Positions 41,914 to 50,793 of a stretch of 64,000 bases of DNA are shown one piece after another. Source of the stretch: JACRLW01 sp046349595. Its GTDB lineage: Bacteria; Planctomycetota; UBA1135; UBA2386. Within the stretch, counting starts at the first letter, position 1; each line of letters opens with the position of its first letter. A model generated the notes under the pieces. That model did not search any database and was not told the origin of the DNA. It saw only the letters and a list, made by a program, of their open reading frames with translations. Both the position numbers and the translations under genes were made by a program. The stretch lies in the NCBI GenBank assembly GCA_046349595.1, contig JAXMCA010000002.1, forward strand, positions 1,798,001 through 1,862,000, given 5' to 3'.

Positions 41914-42894
41914 ATGAACACGATCCCCCACCGAGCATCCCCGCTCCGGCGCGGCCTCCTCGCCCTGAGCTCCCTGGTCCTCACCGGTCTGCTCGCGGCC
42001 CAATCGACCCGTCCGCGTCCGCTCTGGACCCGCGAGGACTTGCCGCCGGAGCACCCGGTGTTCGTCCAAACCTGGCAGCTCGACTACGAGGTTGCCTTCC
42101 ACCTCAAGGGCTCGGAGCAGTCCGACCTGGACCTCTTCCACCGGAAACTCGACTTCATCACCGACGCGTCGATCAAGGGCTCGGTGGTGCTGGGCGGACG
42201 CTCGACGGCCAAGACTACGGGCGATCCGTCGCTGAGTACCGAGGCATACCGGAAGCGGCGGTTCAGCCGGGTTTCCTGGGAGAGCGGTTACCAGAGGCCG
42301 CCGGCCAGTGCGAGGCGCGATCCCTTTGCACGCCACCGGCTGGAGGTCGACTACCACGCCAATTGCTGGTCGTGGCTGCGCAACCGAATCGATCCTGCCG
42401 GCGGCGAGGACACGGACTGGAGCGACACCGACGAGGATCAGAAGGTGCAGGGCGATGGCACGAAGCCGATCACCGTCGTCGCCTGGATCGAGTTCGACAT
42501 GGAGACGAACACCTTCGAATTGCAGCTCTCGCTCACCGACATGAGCCGCGATCTGCCGCTCACGCTCACGAGCAAGAGCGTCGTCCGTGCAGGTGATCAC
42601 AACGGTGAGGTTCCGGCGGAGACCCAGAAGAAGAGCAGCAAGGTGTCGCTCAAGTACTTCCTCGACCACAAGGTCGAGAGCGAGCACTGGCATGGCTATC
42701 TGCTGCAGCTGCAGAACCGATCGTTCCCCCCGGGCGCACCGGAGTCGTTCGTCATCGAATTCAAGGAACCGATCACCTCGATCGCGCCGGAACTGTGTCC
42801 GGTCGGCGGCGATGAGCTGGCCAAGAAGTGGTTGGAGAAGCACAAGGCCGATACCGAGGTCTCCGTGCGCGTCGCCGTGACGCGCCGGAGCTGA
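41914..42894 (+). CDS. Exported protein of unknown function
   Basis: 326 residues from ATG 41914. The signal is GLLALSSLVLTGLLAAQ, cleaved before Ser or Gln. The mature part has long beta-strand stretches (VFVQTWQLDYEVAFHLKG; TITVVAWIEFDMETNTFEL-like) and acidic turns. There are no motifs I can name. The upstream neighbour is the divergent sigma factor gene. A pseudogene of another secreted family lies immediately downstream on the other strand. Confidence 0.75.
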   Translation: MNTIPHRASPLRRGLLALSSLVLTGLLAAQSTRPRPLWTREDLPPEHPVFVQTWQLDYEVAFHLKGSEQSDLDLFHRKLDFITDASIKGSVVLGGRSTAKTTGDPSLSTEAYRKRRFSRVSWESGYQRPPASARRDPFARHRLEVDYHANCWSWLRNRIDPAGGEDTDWSDTDEDQKVQGDGTKPITVVAWIEFDMETNTFELQLSLTDMSRDLPLTLTSKSVVRAGDHNGEVPAETQKKSSKVSLKYFLDHKVESEHWHGYLLQLQNRSFPPGAPESFVIEFKEPITSIAPELCPVGGDELAKKWLEKHKADTEVSVRVAVTRRS

Positions 42895-42904
42895 GCTTGG
42901 TGCG

Positions 42905-43240
42905 GGTGCGCGCGAGCGCCATCAGTCGCCGGCGTCATCATCGAGGTCGGATCCGGCAGCGTGTCCACGGGACAGCCGGGCGAGCCGATGAAGCCGAGAT
43001 CGATCGGCATCGCGATCTGCTGCACCCCGAACGGCCGTACACAGGAGCTACCGGCTGGGACCTGGGTCAGATCGATCTGGAGGATCCGGCAGAGCGCAGG
43101 CGGATCGCACGCATGGAGTGCAGGGATGCCGGCGCTGCTGGAGCAATCGGAGCCGGGAAGGATGTAGGTCTGGGCGGCGAGCGGGTCCGCCGCTGCGAGC
43201 ACCAGGGCGGCGACCCTCCAACCTCTGGTTCCGGCCCCGG
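42905..43240 (-). pseudogene. Truncated copy of the secreted-protein module encoded intact at 48,168-49,433
   Basis: The minus strand reads LAAQTYILPGSDCSSSAGIP, then ALHACDPPALCRILQIDLTQ and IAMPIDLGFIGSPGCPVDTL. These align residue by residue with the intact paralogue (AQTYLLYGSGCPSSAGTPAL; ANPIDLGFIGSPGCLVRTL). There is no usable start codon, and similarity ends after about 100 residues near 42905, just before the stop of the convergent gene. The rest of the 42,895-43,389 gap shows no gene. Confidence 0.75.
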
Positions 43241-43389
43241 CCGCGATGGGGGCTCCGTGGGGAGCAGTCTCGACTGATGAGCAGTCCCCGTCCGCGCGGG
43301 ACAGGGATTGCGAGCTGCGCCTCCGTTCCGAGGTGCGCGGTACGTCGGCGGCGTGACACGCTGGCACGTGCTCGTTCGGAAGTTGCGGC

Positions 43390-45996
43390 ATGAATATCCT
43401 GCCGAAGATGCGCAGCCCGAGGCTCTCCGCCTCTCCTCTCATCCCCTTGGTTCTCGGGTCGCTCCTCGCGGTGGTTCCGGCCCAGCAACCATCGCGTCCA
43501 AGTGACGCTGCGAGTCCCCGTGCGGTCGCGCGGGACTTCACCGCGAGGTGGAAGGCCATCGCGGACGCGCCCGGACTCGATGCTGCGCAGCGTCAGCGCT
43601 CGCGCGATGCCCTGATCGCCGACCTGTTGCCTCGCGTCGGCAGCCTCGACAGCGCGACGCGCGCGGAGTTCGCGGAGGTGGTCCGTGCCACTCCGCTCGC
43701 CGAGGAGACGGCGCGCGGTTTCGTCGATCACGCGCGCGCGGTGTCGCAGCGTCTCCTGACCGCACTCGGGGCGCGCATGGAACTGCCGGAGGGACGCATC
43801 CGGTCGATCCGCCTGCTCGAGGATTCCGAGACCGGTGTCATCTCCGGCGTCGTGGTCACGCTCGACGACGGCCGCGAGCGCGCGGTCCCCACCGAGAAGG
43901 AGGTCGACGGCGTGCGCCTGGATCTGCTCGACGGCGCCACCTTCGAGCCCGTCGGTCTGCTGCACGTCGACGGCAAGCTCGTGCGCTGCTTCCCACGCGC
44001 GGGACTGATCGTGGCGCCGTGGCCCGAGGGCAAGCGCAAGACCTGGCTCGAGGCCTTCTTCGGCCCCGAGGGATCGGTCGGCTTCCAGCAAGCAGAGCAG
44101 CACGCGCACAACTGCCTGGAAGCGTCGAAGGGGAACCCCTGGTACGCGCGCGCTCAGGCGCAGTACGCAGACCTGGGCGACGACGGCACGTGGACCGACG
44201 AGGAGATCGCGGGGATGGACCCTGGAGTCCCGCCGCCGCCGGATGCGACCGAGGACGATCTGATGTGGTCGCACTTCGTTCCTCATCCCGATGCGGCATG
44301 GCTGTGCGCGTGGGTGGGTGGTCGGACGTTCCTCGCACCGAACGTCGAGATCGCCGAGCGCGCGTGGTTGTCGCTGGCGTGGGTCGCGCGCATGCCCGCG
44401 GGGCAGCGCACGGACGGCCTGGCCTGGGTTCACGAGGAATTCGATCCCCTGCTGAAGACCTTCCATCTGCATCCCGCGGGCCAGGGAGTCGACCCGCAGC
44501 CATTGCCGGACCTCGAGGCGGAGATCGCTGCACTCGCGTTGCGCGAGGCGGAACTCACCTGGACTTCGCTGTCGATCGATGCCGGTGCCGGCGCCCCCGA
44601 CAAGCTCGCCCTGCTGCGCACGCTCGAGCCGAAGTTCGAACAGCTCGGCCAGCGCAGCGAGACGCTCCGCAAGCTGGAGAAGAGTCCGCCGGCACCCGCG
44701 GGTCTCGCGCCCGAACTGCAGAACTTGCTGTACGGCTGGTTGCGACGGGATCCCGACCCCGCGAACGGATCGGACGAACAGCTCGCGCGCGATCTGGAGC
44801 CTGCAGCGCGCCTCCTCGCCACGCTCGGCGCGGGCGAACCGCTCGATTTCAGTTCCGAGCCCGCTGACTACTGGGGTCACCCATCGACCATGAGCCGATG
44901 GATCGACGACCTCTTCGAACTCGTGTCCTTCCGGTTCACGTGGCTCGCTGCACGCGATCTTCCGGCTGCGCTGTCGGAGTTCACCGCCGTGTGGCCCTCC
45001 GTGGAGAGGATCCACCACCCGATCAACGTGCATACCTTGGAACGGCGCGACACCGCGCGCCGCGCCCTGCTGCGCGCGCTGATGCTGCAACTCACCCGGC
45101 TCGATGCGACACAGCGCGCGAATTGCCGAGAGCTCATCGCCGCCACCGACGCATGGACCGAGAGCGCCGAGGGTTTCGATGGCGAAGCTGAATCGGTGTG
45201 CGAGACGATCCGGCGGAAGATCGCCGAGGCCGCGCAGGAACCCGACATCAGCGCCGACGCGTTCGCGGCCAAGGTCCACACCATCGACACCTTCGATCGC
45301 GACGGCTCCACGGCCGGCCTGGTGCTCGGGCTGCAAGACGGACAGCGTGTGCAGCTCGCACCCGGCGACGCGGCCCAGGGCATCCGACTGCGCGAGATCT
45401 CCGACTCCATCCTCGATCCGATCGCGCACCTCGATCAGGACGGCGACCGACTGCTGCTCTTCCCCTGGAGCGGCTTCTGCGTCCGCGATTGGCCGGACCT
45501 GCCGCGCGGTGGCTGGCTGCGTGCGCGCCTCGGCGAGGGATCCAGCAGTTGGAAGATGATGGCCGAGTTCGCACGCGCCGACCGGACGGCGTTGAAGTCA
45601 CGGCTTCCGCCGTCCGTGTGGGCGAAGATCGAGAAGGCGCTGATCGATCCCGATGTCGACCCCGCCCTCTCGGCCGCCGAGCTGGATCAGGTCCTCGAGC
45701 AACTGCGGAGCGACCACCCGATCAATGCGCAGAACCTGATCGGCGGCTGGCTGGCGCCGCAGGTGATCATCGCGGGCGGAGTCGATTGCGAGGAGCGCTT
45801 CTGGCGCAACCTCGCACGGATCTGCCGCATCGGCGACGCCGCACAGCGCAAGGAGGGCCTCGACTCCTTGCTCGCGCGCCTCGAAGCGGCGCGCAAGCCG
45901 TGGATGGATCCGACGCCGATGACGAAGCTCTGTCTCGGGGCGTTGGGCGCGCGGATCCAGGTTCACGAGGGCGTGCTGGCCGAGTTGTCTCGCTGA
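43390..45996 (+). CDS. Large exported protein of unknown function with internal duplication
   Basis: 868 residues from ATG 43390. The signal peptide is PLIPLVLGSLLAVVPAQ, cut before Gln. A ~65-residue unit occurs twice: near residue 145-215 (GVVVTLDDGRERAVPT, ending FPRAGLIVAPWPE) and near 635-705 (GLVLGLQDGQRVQLAP, ending FPWSGFCVRDWPD). Each is followed by helix-rich sequence of some 350 residues, so the protein looks like two diverged halves. There is no catalytic signature and I do not recognise the family. Repeat element copy D follows 35 bp downstream. Confidence 0.75.
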   Translation: MNILPKMRSPRLSASPLIPLVLGSLLAVVPAQQPSRPSDAASPRAVARDFTARWKAIADAPGLDAAQRQRSRDALIADLLPRVGSLDSATRAEFAEVVRATPLAEETARGFVDHARAVSQRLLTALGARMELPEGRIRSIRLLEDSETGVISGVVVTLDDGRERAVPTEKEVDGVRLDLLDGATFEPVGLLHVDGKLVRCFPRAGLIVAPWPEGKRKTWLEAFFGPEGSVGFQQAEQHAHNCLEASKGNPWYARAQAQYADLGDDGTWTDEEIAGMDPGVPPPPDATEDDLMWSHFVPHPDAAWLCAWVGGRTFLAPNVEIAERAWLSLAWVARMPAGQRTDGLAWVHEEFDPLLKTFHLHPAGQGVDPQPLPDLEAEIAALALREAELTWTSLSIDAGAGAPDKLALLRTLEPKFEQLGQRSETLRKLEKSPPAPAGLAPELQNLLYGWLRRDPDPANGSDEQLARDLEPAARLLATLGAGEPLDFSSEPADYWGHPSTMSRWIDDLFELVSFRFTWLAARDLPAALSEFTAVWPSVERIHHPINVHTLERRDTARRALLRALMLQLTRLDATQRANCRELIAATDAWTESAEGFDGEAESVCETIRRKIAEAAQEPDISADAFAAKVHTIDTFDRDGSTAGLVLGLQDGQRVQLAPGDAAQGIRLREISDSILDPIAHLDQDGDRLLLFPWSGFCVRDWPDLPRGGWLRARLGEGSSSWKMMAEFARADRTALKSRLPPSVWAKIEKALIDPDVDPALSAAELDQVLEQLRSDHPINAQNLIGGWLAPQVIIAGGVDCEERFWRNLARICRIGDAAQRKEGLDSLLARLEAARKPWMDPTPMTKLCLGALGARIQVHEGVLAELSR

Positions 45997-46031
45997 GCGT
46001 CACGCGAAGTCGCGTACGCCGTCGTTCTCCA

Positions 46032-46168
46032 CATCGCGGCCAGGGCCGCACCCAAGGGTTGCCGCGTCGTCGCTGCGCGCCGACCAGGAGGGCCCGGGCC
46101 GCTTTGTATTCCGGGGTCCTTCGGCCTTCGAATCGTCGCTCCGCGCGATGATCCTCCGGCCTACGGAC
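46032..46168 (+). repeat. Dispersed palindromic element, copy D
   Basis: 137 bp in the opposite orientation to copy A. The first 75 bp are about 95% identical to copy A (blocks CATCGCGGCC, CCCAAGGGTTGCCGCGTCGT, GCGCCGACCAGGA and GCCGCTTTG). The palindromic half is more diverged but still pairs (GTCC-TCGGCC and GGCC-ACGGAC ends). It lies between two plus-strand genes. The 45,997-46,215 gap holds nothing else I can see. Confidence 0.85.
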
Positions 46169-46215
46169 ACAGGATCCGCCAGGGTTCCCGACCGCCCGCA
46201 ACGATCACCCAGACC

Positions 46216-48144
46216 ATGAATCCGAGAACGCCTCGCTCGATGCTCCTGCTCGCGGCTCTCGTCCTCCCCGCCCTGATCTGCGCCGATCGACTCGCTGCGC
46301 AGAGAGGCATGCCGAAGGAGGACGTCGTCGACGTCCCCGCCATGGGTGAGGGACTCTGTGTGCACAACCTGTTCCAGTCGAACATGGTCCTGCAACGAGA
46401 CAGGCCGATCCGGATCTGGGGATGGGCTTCGGCGGGCGAGCAGATCCAGGTGTCCTTCGACGGCGAGCAGCAGCAGGCGACCGCGGCGGCGGACCGCTCG
46501 TGGTCGGTCACCCTGCGCGCGCGCGCCGTGAACACGACACCGGCGGTGATGACGATCGTCGGCAAGGACAAGACCATCACGCTCGACGACATCCTGATCG
46601 GCGACGTCTGGCTTCTCGGTGGTCAGAGCAACATGGAGTTCCCGCTCGAGAACGTCGACAACGGCGCGCTCGAGGTGGTGTCCGCCCGCTTCGAACAGAT
46701 CCGGATCCTGACGGTGCCCGCGCCGCAGGGTTTCGAGGTGCGCCGTGGCTTCCCGCGCCTCTTCGAATGGAGCGACTGGTCGGGGCGTCACTTCCGCAAG
46801 GGCGACTGGGACGTGTGCAGACCGGAGATCGCCCGCGAGCTGTCCGCGATCGGCTACGTCTTCGCGCGTCGCATCCACATGGCGACGCACGTGCCGATCG
46901 GTGTGATCGACACGTCGCGCGGCGGCACCACCGTGGAGACCTGGACACCGGAGAGCGTGCTCCGAGGCATCGACACGACCGAGGTGAAGGCCCTGCTCGC
47001 GGACTGGGACCAGCGCATCGCCGCGTGGGATGGGCAGAAGGACCTCGCACAGCGCAAGCTCGACTACGAGAACCGGGTGCGGACCCGCAAGGAACGCGGC
47101 GAGGAGATCCCCGCCGATTGGAAGGAACCCGACGATCTGCGGCCCGGACCGGCGTGGGACCAGAATCGTCCCGGCGCCTGCTTCAACGGCATGATCGCGC
47201 CGATCGCGGGACTCGCGGTGAAGGGAGCGATCTTCCACCAGGGCTACAACAACGCGCTCGGTGGCGGCACGGCTGGGGCCACGATGTACCGCCAGATCTT
47301 CGCACCGATGATTCGCGCCTGGCGCGAGGCATTCGGGGATTCGCAGCTGCCCTTCGGCATCATCGCCCTGTGCACCGACGGCGCGCGGCAGACGCTCGAC
47401 AACTACGACGAGATGATGCTCGACGACGGCGTCTACATCCGTGAGGCGCAGTACCAGACCTTCCTCGAACTGAGCGCAGCCGGCGATCGCAACATCGGCT
47501 TCGCCAGCAGCGACGACCAGCGGCGGTCGTGGTACCACCCGCAGCTCAAGATCCCGGTCGGCGAACGGATCTCACGCTGGGCGCTCGCGACGCAGTACGG
47601 CCTCGACAAGCAGATCCGCTGGAAGCCGCCGATGTGCATCCAGATGGATGCCGTCGACGGCACCCTGGTGTTGCACTTCGATGGTGAGGTCGCCGCGGCC
47701 GACACCAACGCGGAGATCGAGGGCTTCGCGATCGCGGGGGAGGACCGTCACTTCCAGCCGGCCCGTGCCGAATGGCAGATCACCGGTCGCGACGGCAGCA
47801 ACCGGCCGCAGCGGGACCGCAGGGTCCTCGTCCTCAGCAGCCCGATGGTCCCTTCACCGACCCAGTTCCGCTACGCGTGGGGGCGCAACCCGATGGGCAA
47901 CCTGCAGTCCGCCGACCACAGCGATCTGCCCTTTGCCACGCAGCGCAGCGATGCCTGGAAGATGGAGGAGGTGCCCCTCGGAGTGCTGGGCGACGAACCG
48001 GTCAAGGACGGCAAGCTGAGCCGCGCCCAGCGCGCGAGGATCCGCGATGCGCTGCACCTGGACGATCTGCGCCGCCGCGTCACCGAGGCGCGCGCCCTGA
48101 TCGAGGAGTTCGGCAGCCGCGTCGACTCCTCCGGCCGGAAGTGA
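46216..48144 (+). CDS. Sialate O-acetylesterase-like SGNH hydrolase, secreted
   Basis: 642 residues from ATG 46216. The signal is MLLLAALVLPALICADRLAA, before Gln-Arg. An N-terminal beta domain (HNLFQSNMVLQRDRPIRIWG) is typical of this family. The esterase core contains the nucleophile S138 in GGQSNMEFPLENVD and DTSRGGTTVETWTP. In place of the usual WYQGESN block it has FHQGYNNALGGGTAG. The C-terminal part has further beta domains. Enzymes of this type remove O-acetyl groups from sialic acids, xylans or other glycans. The altered QGESN block may change specificity. Confidence 0.87.
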   Translation: MNPRTPRSMLLLAALVLPALICADRLAAQRGMPKEDVVDVPAMGEGLCVHNLFQSNMVLQRDRPIRIWGWASAGEQIQVSFDGEQQQATAAADRSWSVTLRARAVNTTPAVMTIVGKDKTITLDDILIGDVWLLGGQSNMEFPLENVDNGALEVVSARFEQIRILTVPAPQGFEVRRGFPRLFEWSDWSGRHFRKGDWDVCRPEIARELSAIGYVFARRIHMATHVPIGVIDTSRGGTTVETWTPESVLRGIDTTEVKALLADWDQRIAAWDGQKDLAQRKLDYENRVRTRKERGEEIPADWKEPDDLRPGPAWDQNRPGACFNGMIAPIAGLAVKGAIFHQGYNNALGGGTAGATMYRQIFAPMIRAWREAFGDSQLPFGIIALCTDGARQTLDNYDEMMLDDGVYIREAQYQTFLELSAAGDRNIGFASSDDQRRSWYHPQLKIPVGERISRWALATQYGLDKQIRWKPPMCIQMDAVDGTLVLHFDGEVAAADTNAEIEGFAIAGEDRHFQPARAEWQITGRDGSNRPQRDRRVLVLSSPMVPSPTQFRYAWGRNPMGNLQSADHSDLPFATQRSDAWKMEEVPLGVLGDEPVKDGKLSRAQRARIRDALHLDDLRRRVTEARALIEEFGSRVDSSGRK

Positions 48145-48167
48145 GACGACCGGCCGCGGGCCGACGA

Positions 48168-49433
48168 TCACTGGCCGAGCACGACCGATCCACCGCCGCC
48201 GGTCAGCGTGCAGTTGGGATTGGTCGGCTTGATGCGGATGCGCGCCAGGGAGCCGGTGGTCTCGGCGGTGACCGTCAGTCGACCCTGACCGAAGAAGTTG
48301 TCGAAGGTCTGCTGGACCTGCGGTGCGTGTTCGATCACGAGCTGCTGGTTGGTGATGCCGCTGCTGCAGCTCGCCTTCACCTGGACCCGATCGACGAACT
48401 GGTCGAAGTGGTCGCTCGGTGTCCCGCCGCCGCAGTCGACATCGCCGTGCGCATCGGTGGTCGCCGACGAACCGGGGGGGTAGATGCCGCTGAATGCCCA
48501 CGGGTAGGGCGGCACGTCCACGTAGAGTGAGTTGCTCCCCGAGTCGTAGACCCAGAACAGCGTCTGCGTGTTCGCCGCGGGAAGAGGCGTGAGATTCGTG
48601 GGCATCGACGTCCCGGCGCCCGGGACCGCAGCACCACCCCACGCCCATGCCGAGACCGGCGTGGTCAGACAGCTCGAGGACGACGTCGCCGAGCTCGAGC
48701 CGTCACCACGCATCAGCATCACCGCCGGTGCCGCGACGGGCGAGACGCCGGCGACGACCATCGTGGTGGTGACCACGTCCTCGTTGGTGTTGGGGTCGAA
48801 GACGATCGAGTTGACGCGCAGCAGCGAGCGCGCGCCGACGATGTCGATGAGCTGGATGCAGAGGTCGTCGGGATCGTTGGTGCCGAGATTGGTCACGCGC
48901 AGCACGAGGTTCTGACCGACCGAGAGCAGCCCGCTGCTCGGCGAGATCGAGCCGACGCTGACCGCGGGGGGCAGGGCGCCGAGCGTGGCCTTTCCCGCGT
49001 TCGACACGGTGATCGACGTCGCGCCGGCGATGTCGAGCCACTGGTTCTCGAAGCTCGCACCGATCAGCGAAGCGCTGAGCGGGATCGTGAGGTTGACGGC
49101 GCAGGCGCCGTTGGTCGCCGGCGCGACGATGGATGTGAAGTCGGGAAGCGTGCGCACCAGGCATCCCGGCGAACCGATGAAGCCGAGGTCGATCGGATTC
49201 GCCAATTGCTGCGCGCCGAACAGGAGCACGCCGACGCTCCCGACGGGGACCTGGGTCAGGTCGACCTGGAAGGTCTGGCCGAGCGCGGGGAGGCCGTGCG
49301 CATGGAGCGCCGGGGTGCCCGCGCTGCTCGGGCAACCGCTGCCGTAGAGCAGATAGGTCTGCGCGGACACCGTGGCGGTGAGTGCGCTGGCGAAGCAGAG
49401 AGCGGCGAGTCGGAGCGAGCGATCGGGAGTCAT
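48168..49433 (-). CDS. Secreted protein with planctomycetal N-terminal module
   Basis: 421 residues from ATG 49433. The signal is MTPDRSLRLAALCFASALTA and ends TVSAQ before Thr. Residues ~27-140 are the shared module (LLYGSGCPSSAGTPALHAHG; GFIGSPGCLVRTLPD; SLIGASFENQWLDIA), here at the N-terminus. A beta-sandwich region follows (SVGSISPSSGLLSVGQNLVL; NLGTNDPDDLCIQL), then a Ser/Gly-rich C-terminus ending LTGGGGSVVLGQ. No enzyme motif is visible. It is convergent with the esterase gene (23-bp gap). A truncated relative is at 42,905-43,240. Confidence 0.8.
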   Translation of the reverse strand: MTPDRSLRLAALCFASALTATVSAQTYLLYGSGCPSSAGTPALHAHGLPALGQTFQVDLTQVPVGSVGVLLFGAQQLANPIDLGFIGSPGCLVRTLPDFTSIVAPATNGACAVNLTIPLSASLIGASFENQWLDIAGATSITVSNAGKATLGALPPAVSVGSISPSSGLLSVGQNLVLRVTNLGTNDPDDLCIQLIDIVGARSLLRVNSIVFDPNTNEDVVTTTMVVAGVSPVAAPAVMLMRGDGSSSATSSSSCLTTPVSAWAWGGAAVPGAGTSMPTNLTPLPAANTQTLFWVYDSGSNSLYVDVPPYPWAFSGIYPPGSSATTDAHGDVDCGGGTPSDHFDQFVDRVQVKASCSSGITNQQLVIEHAPQVQQTFDNFFGQGRLTVTAETTGSLARIRIKPTNPNCTLTGGGGSVVLGQ

Positions 49434-49536
49434 GGTGGTCCGGACGGCGGGAAGGGCTCTCTCTGGATGACCGCGAGACCCCTGCACCGGACAGATCGGG
49501 ATCGGAATCCGCGGAGGGACCTCGCTCCCGAGCGGA

Positions 49537-50610
49537 TCAGGGCGACTCTTCTTTCCGCGGTTGGGCACCCCGACTCTCACGCGGCTGCAGGAGCTCGACC
49601 ATGGCTCTGCCGAGCGCATCGCCGACGTCGAGGTAGGTCGCCGCGTTGTGCCAGTAGTGGTAGTCCTGGCGTTGGTTCGGCGAGACGTCCTTCTCGCGCC
49701 AGAAGGGCCGCGCGTCGATGGACTTCACGTTGCCGGCGAACTGCGGGTACTTGCCGGTCTCGCCGCTGACGGCGAGCTGCGCCTCGAGGACCTTCAGGCC
49801 CGGTCCCTTCAGGTTCATGCCTCCGAAACCGATCGTCGCGAGGACGAAGGGCGCCTTGGGTGCCTCGAACTCCTTGCGCAGGCACTCGATCAAGCGGACG
49901 AGGTTCTGCTCGTAGCGGCTCGCGTGCGCGTCGTTCTGGTCCTTGTGACCCTGCCACCAGACGAAGCCGCGGATCTCGCAGCCCTGTCCGTGGTAGTCCG
50001 GGAAGAACTTCGGCAGGTCGTCGAGCACCTCGTGGATGTCGTGCACGAAGTCGTCGTATTGCTTGCCGGCATACCAATTGACCTCCTTCTTCGGCTCGCC
50101 CTCGACCCAGGAATCGGGTGTGTCGCGGTAGCCCGCATAGGTGCGGCCTTTGAACTCGAAGCGCTCGGAACCGGGCGGCAGGATGTCCCAGCCGAGACTG
50201 CGGTTGCCCTGCGAGGCCTTGATGATCAGCACCGGCGCGTCGATCGCATCGCCCACCACCTGTCCGAACTGGAACTCGGGACCGATGAAGTCCTTGCTCG
50301 CTCCGAACCCGGGCTGCAGCCAACCCTGCTTCTGGCCGACGGTGGTCTTGACGCACCAGACGTCGTCGCGGACCAGCCAGGTGCCCTTGTCGTCGCGCAG
50401 GTGGTGGTACTTGCCCTCCTCCTCGCAGATCTCTTCGAGGGTTCCCTTCTTGCCGGCGTCCGCGACGCGGCCGAAGCCGACCATGTTGGACTGCCCCATC
50501 AGGATGAAGACCTGCACCGGCGGTGTGTGGTCCTGGGCCTTCGCTCCGACGGTGCATGCGGCGAGCGCTGTGGCGAACAGGAACTTCGTGCGGGAAAGGT
50601 GGGATCGCAT
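49537..50610 (-). CDS. Sialate O-acetylesterase-like (SASA-domain) SGNH hydrolase, secreted
   Basis: 357 residues. The signal FLFATALAACTVGAKAQ is cut before Asp. The SASA domain is clear: VFILMGQSNMVGFGRVAD with nucleophile S41, IIKASQGNRSLGWDILPP, GFVWWQGHKDQNDAHAS and DYHYWHNAATYLDVGDALG carrying the catalytic His. Probable carbohydrate esterase acting outside the cell. It is a different subfamily from the 642-residue esterase nearby. The gene upstream on the other strand is ribBA. Confidence 0.9.
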   Translation of the reverse strand: MRSHLSRTKFLFATALAACTVGAKAQDHTPPVQVFILMGQSNMVGFGRVADAGKKGTLEEICEEEGKYHHLRDDKGTWLVRDDVWCVKTTVGQKQGWLQPGFGASKDFIGPEFQFGQVVGDAIDAPVLIIKASQGNRSLGWDILPPGSERFEFKGRTYAGYRDTPDSWVEGEPKKEVNWYAGKQYDDFVHDIHEVLDDLPKFFPDYHGQGCEIRGFVWWQGHKDQNDAHASRYEQNLVRLIECLRKEFEAPKAPFVLATIGFGGMNLKGPGLKVLEAQLAVSGETGKYPQFAGNVKSIDARPFWREKDVSPNQRQDYHYWHNAATYLDVGDALGRAMVELLQPRESRGAQPRKEESP

Positions 50611-50793
50611 GGGTGCTGTTGGAGTTGGCGGCAGGATAGCCCGGCCATGGCCGCGGCCGCCGTCGGTCCGGGTCGTGTCGAGGCGGAGTGCCGATGGTGC
50701 GGCCGTGAAGTCGCCGCCGTGCGCGACAGTTCGGATGCAGTGCGTCGCGGCCTATGATCCCCGCGCGCTGCCACCGGCCGCGCACCCCGATCC

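Noticed and set aside
50611..50793. Possible FMN riboswitch before ribBA
   Set aside because: None of the conserved FMN-element stems could be found by eye. The 183 bp show no such fold.
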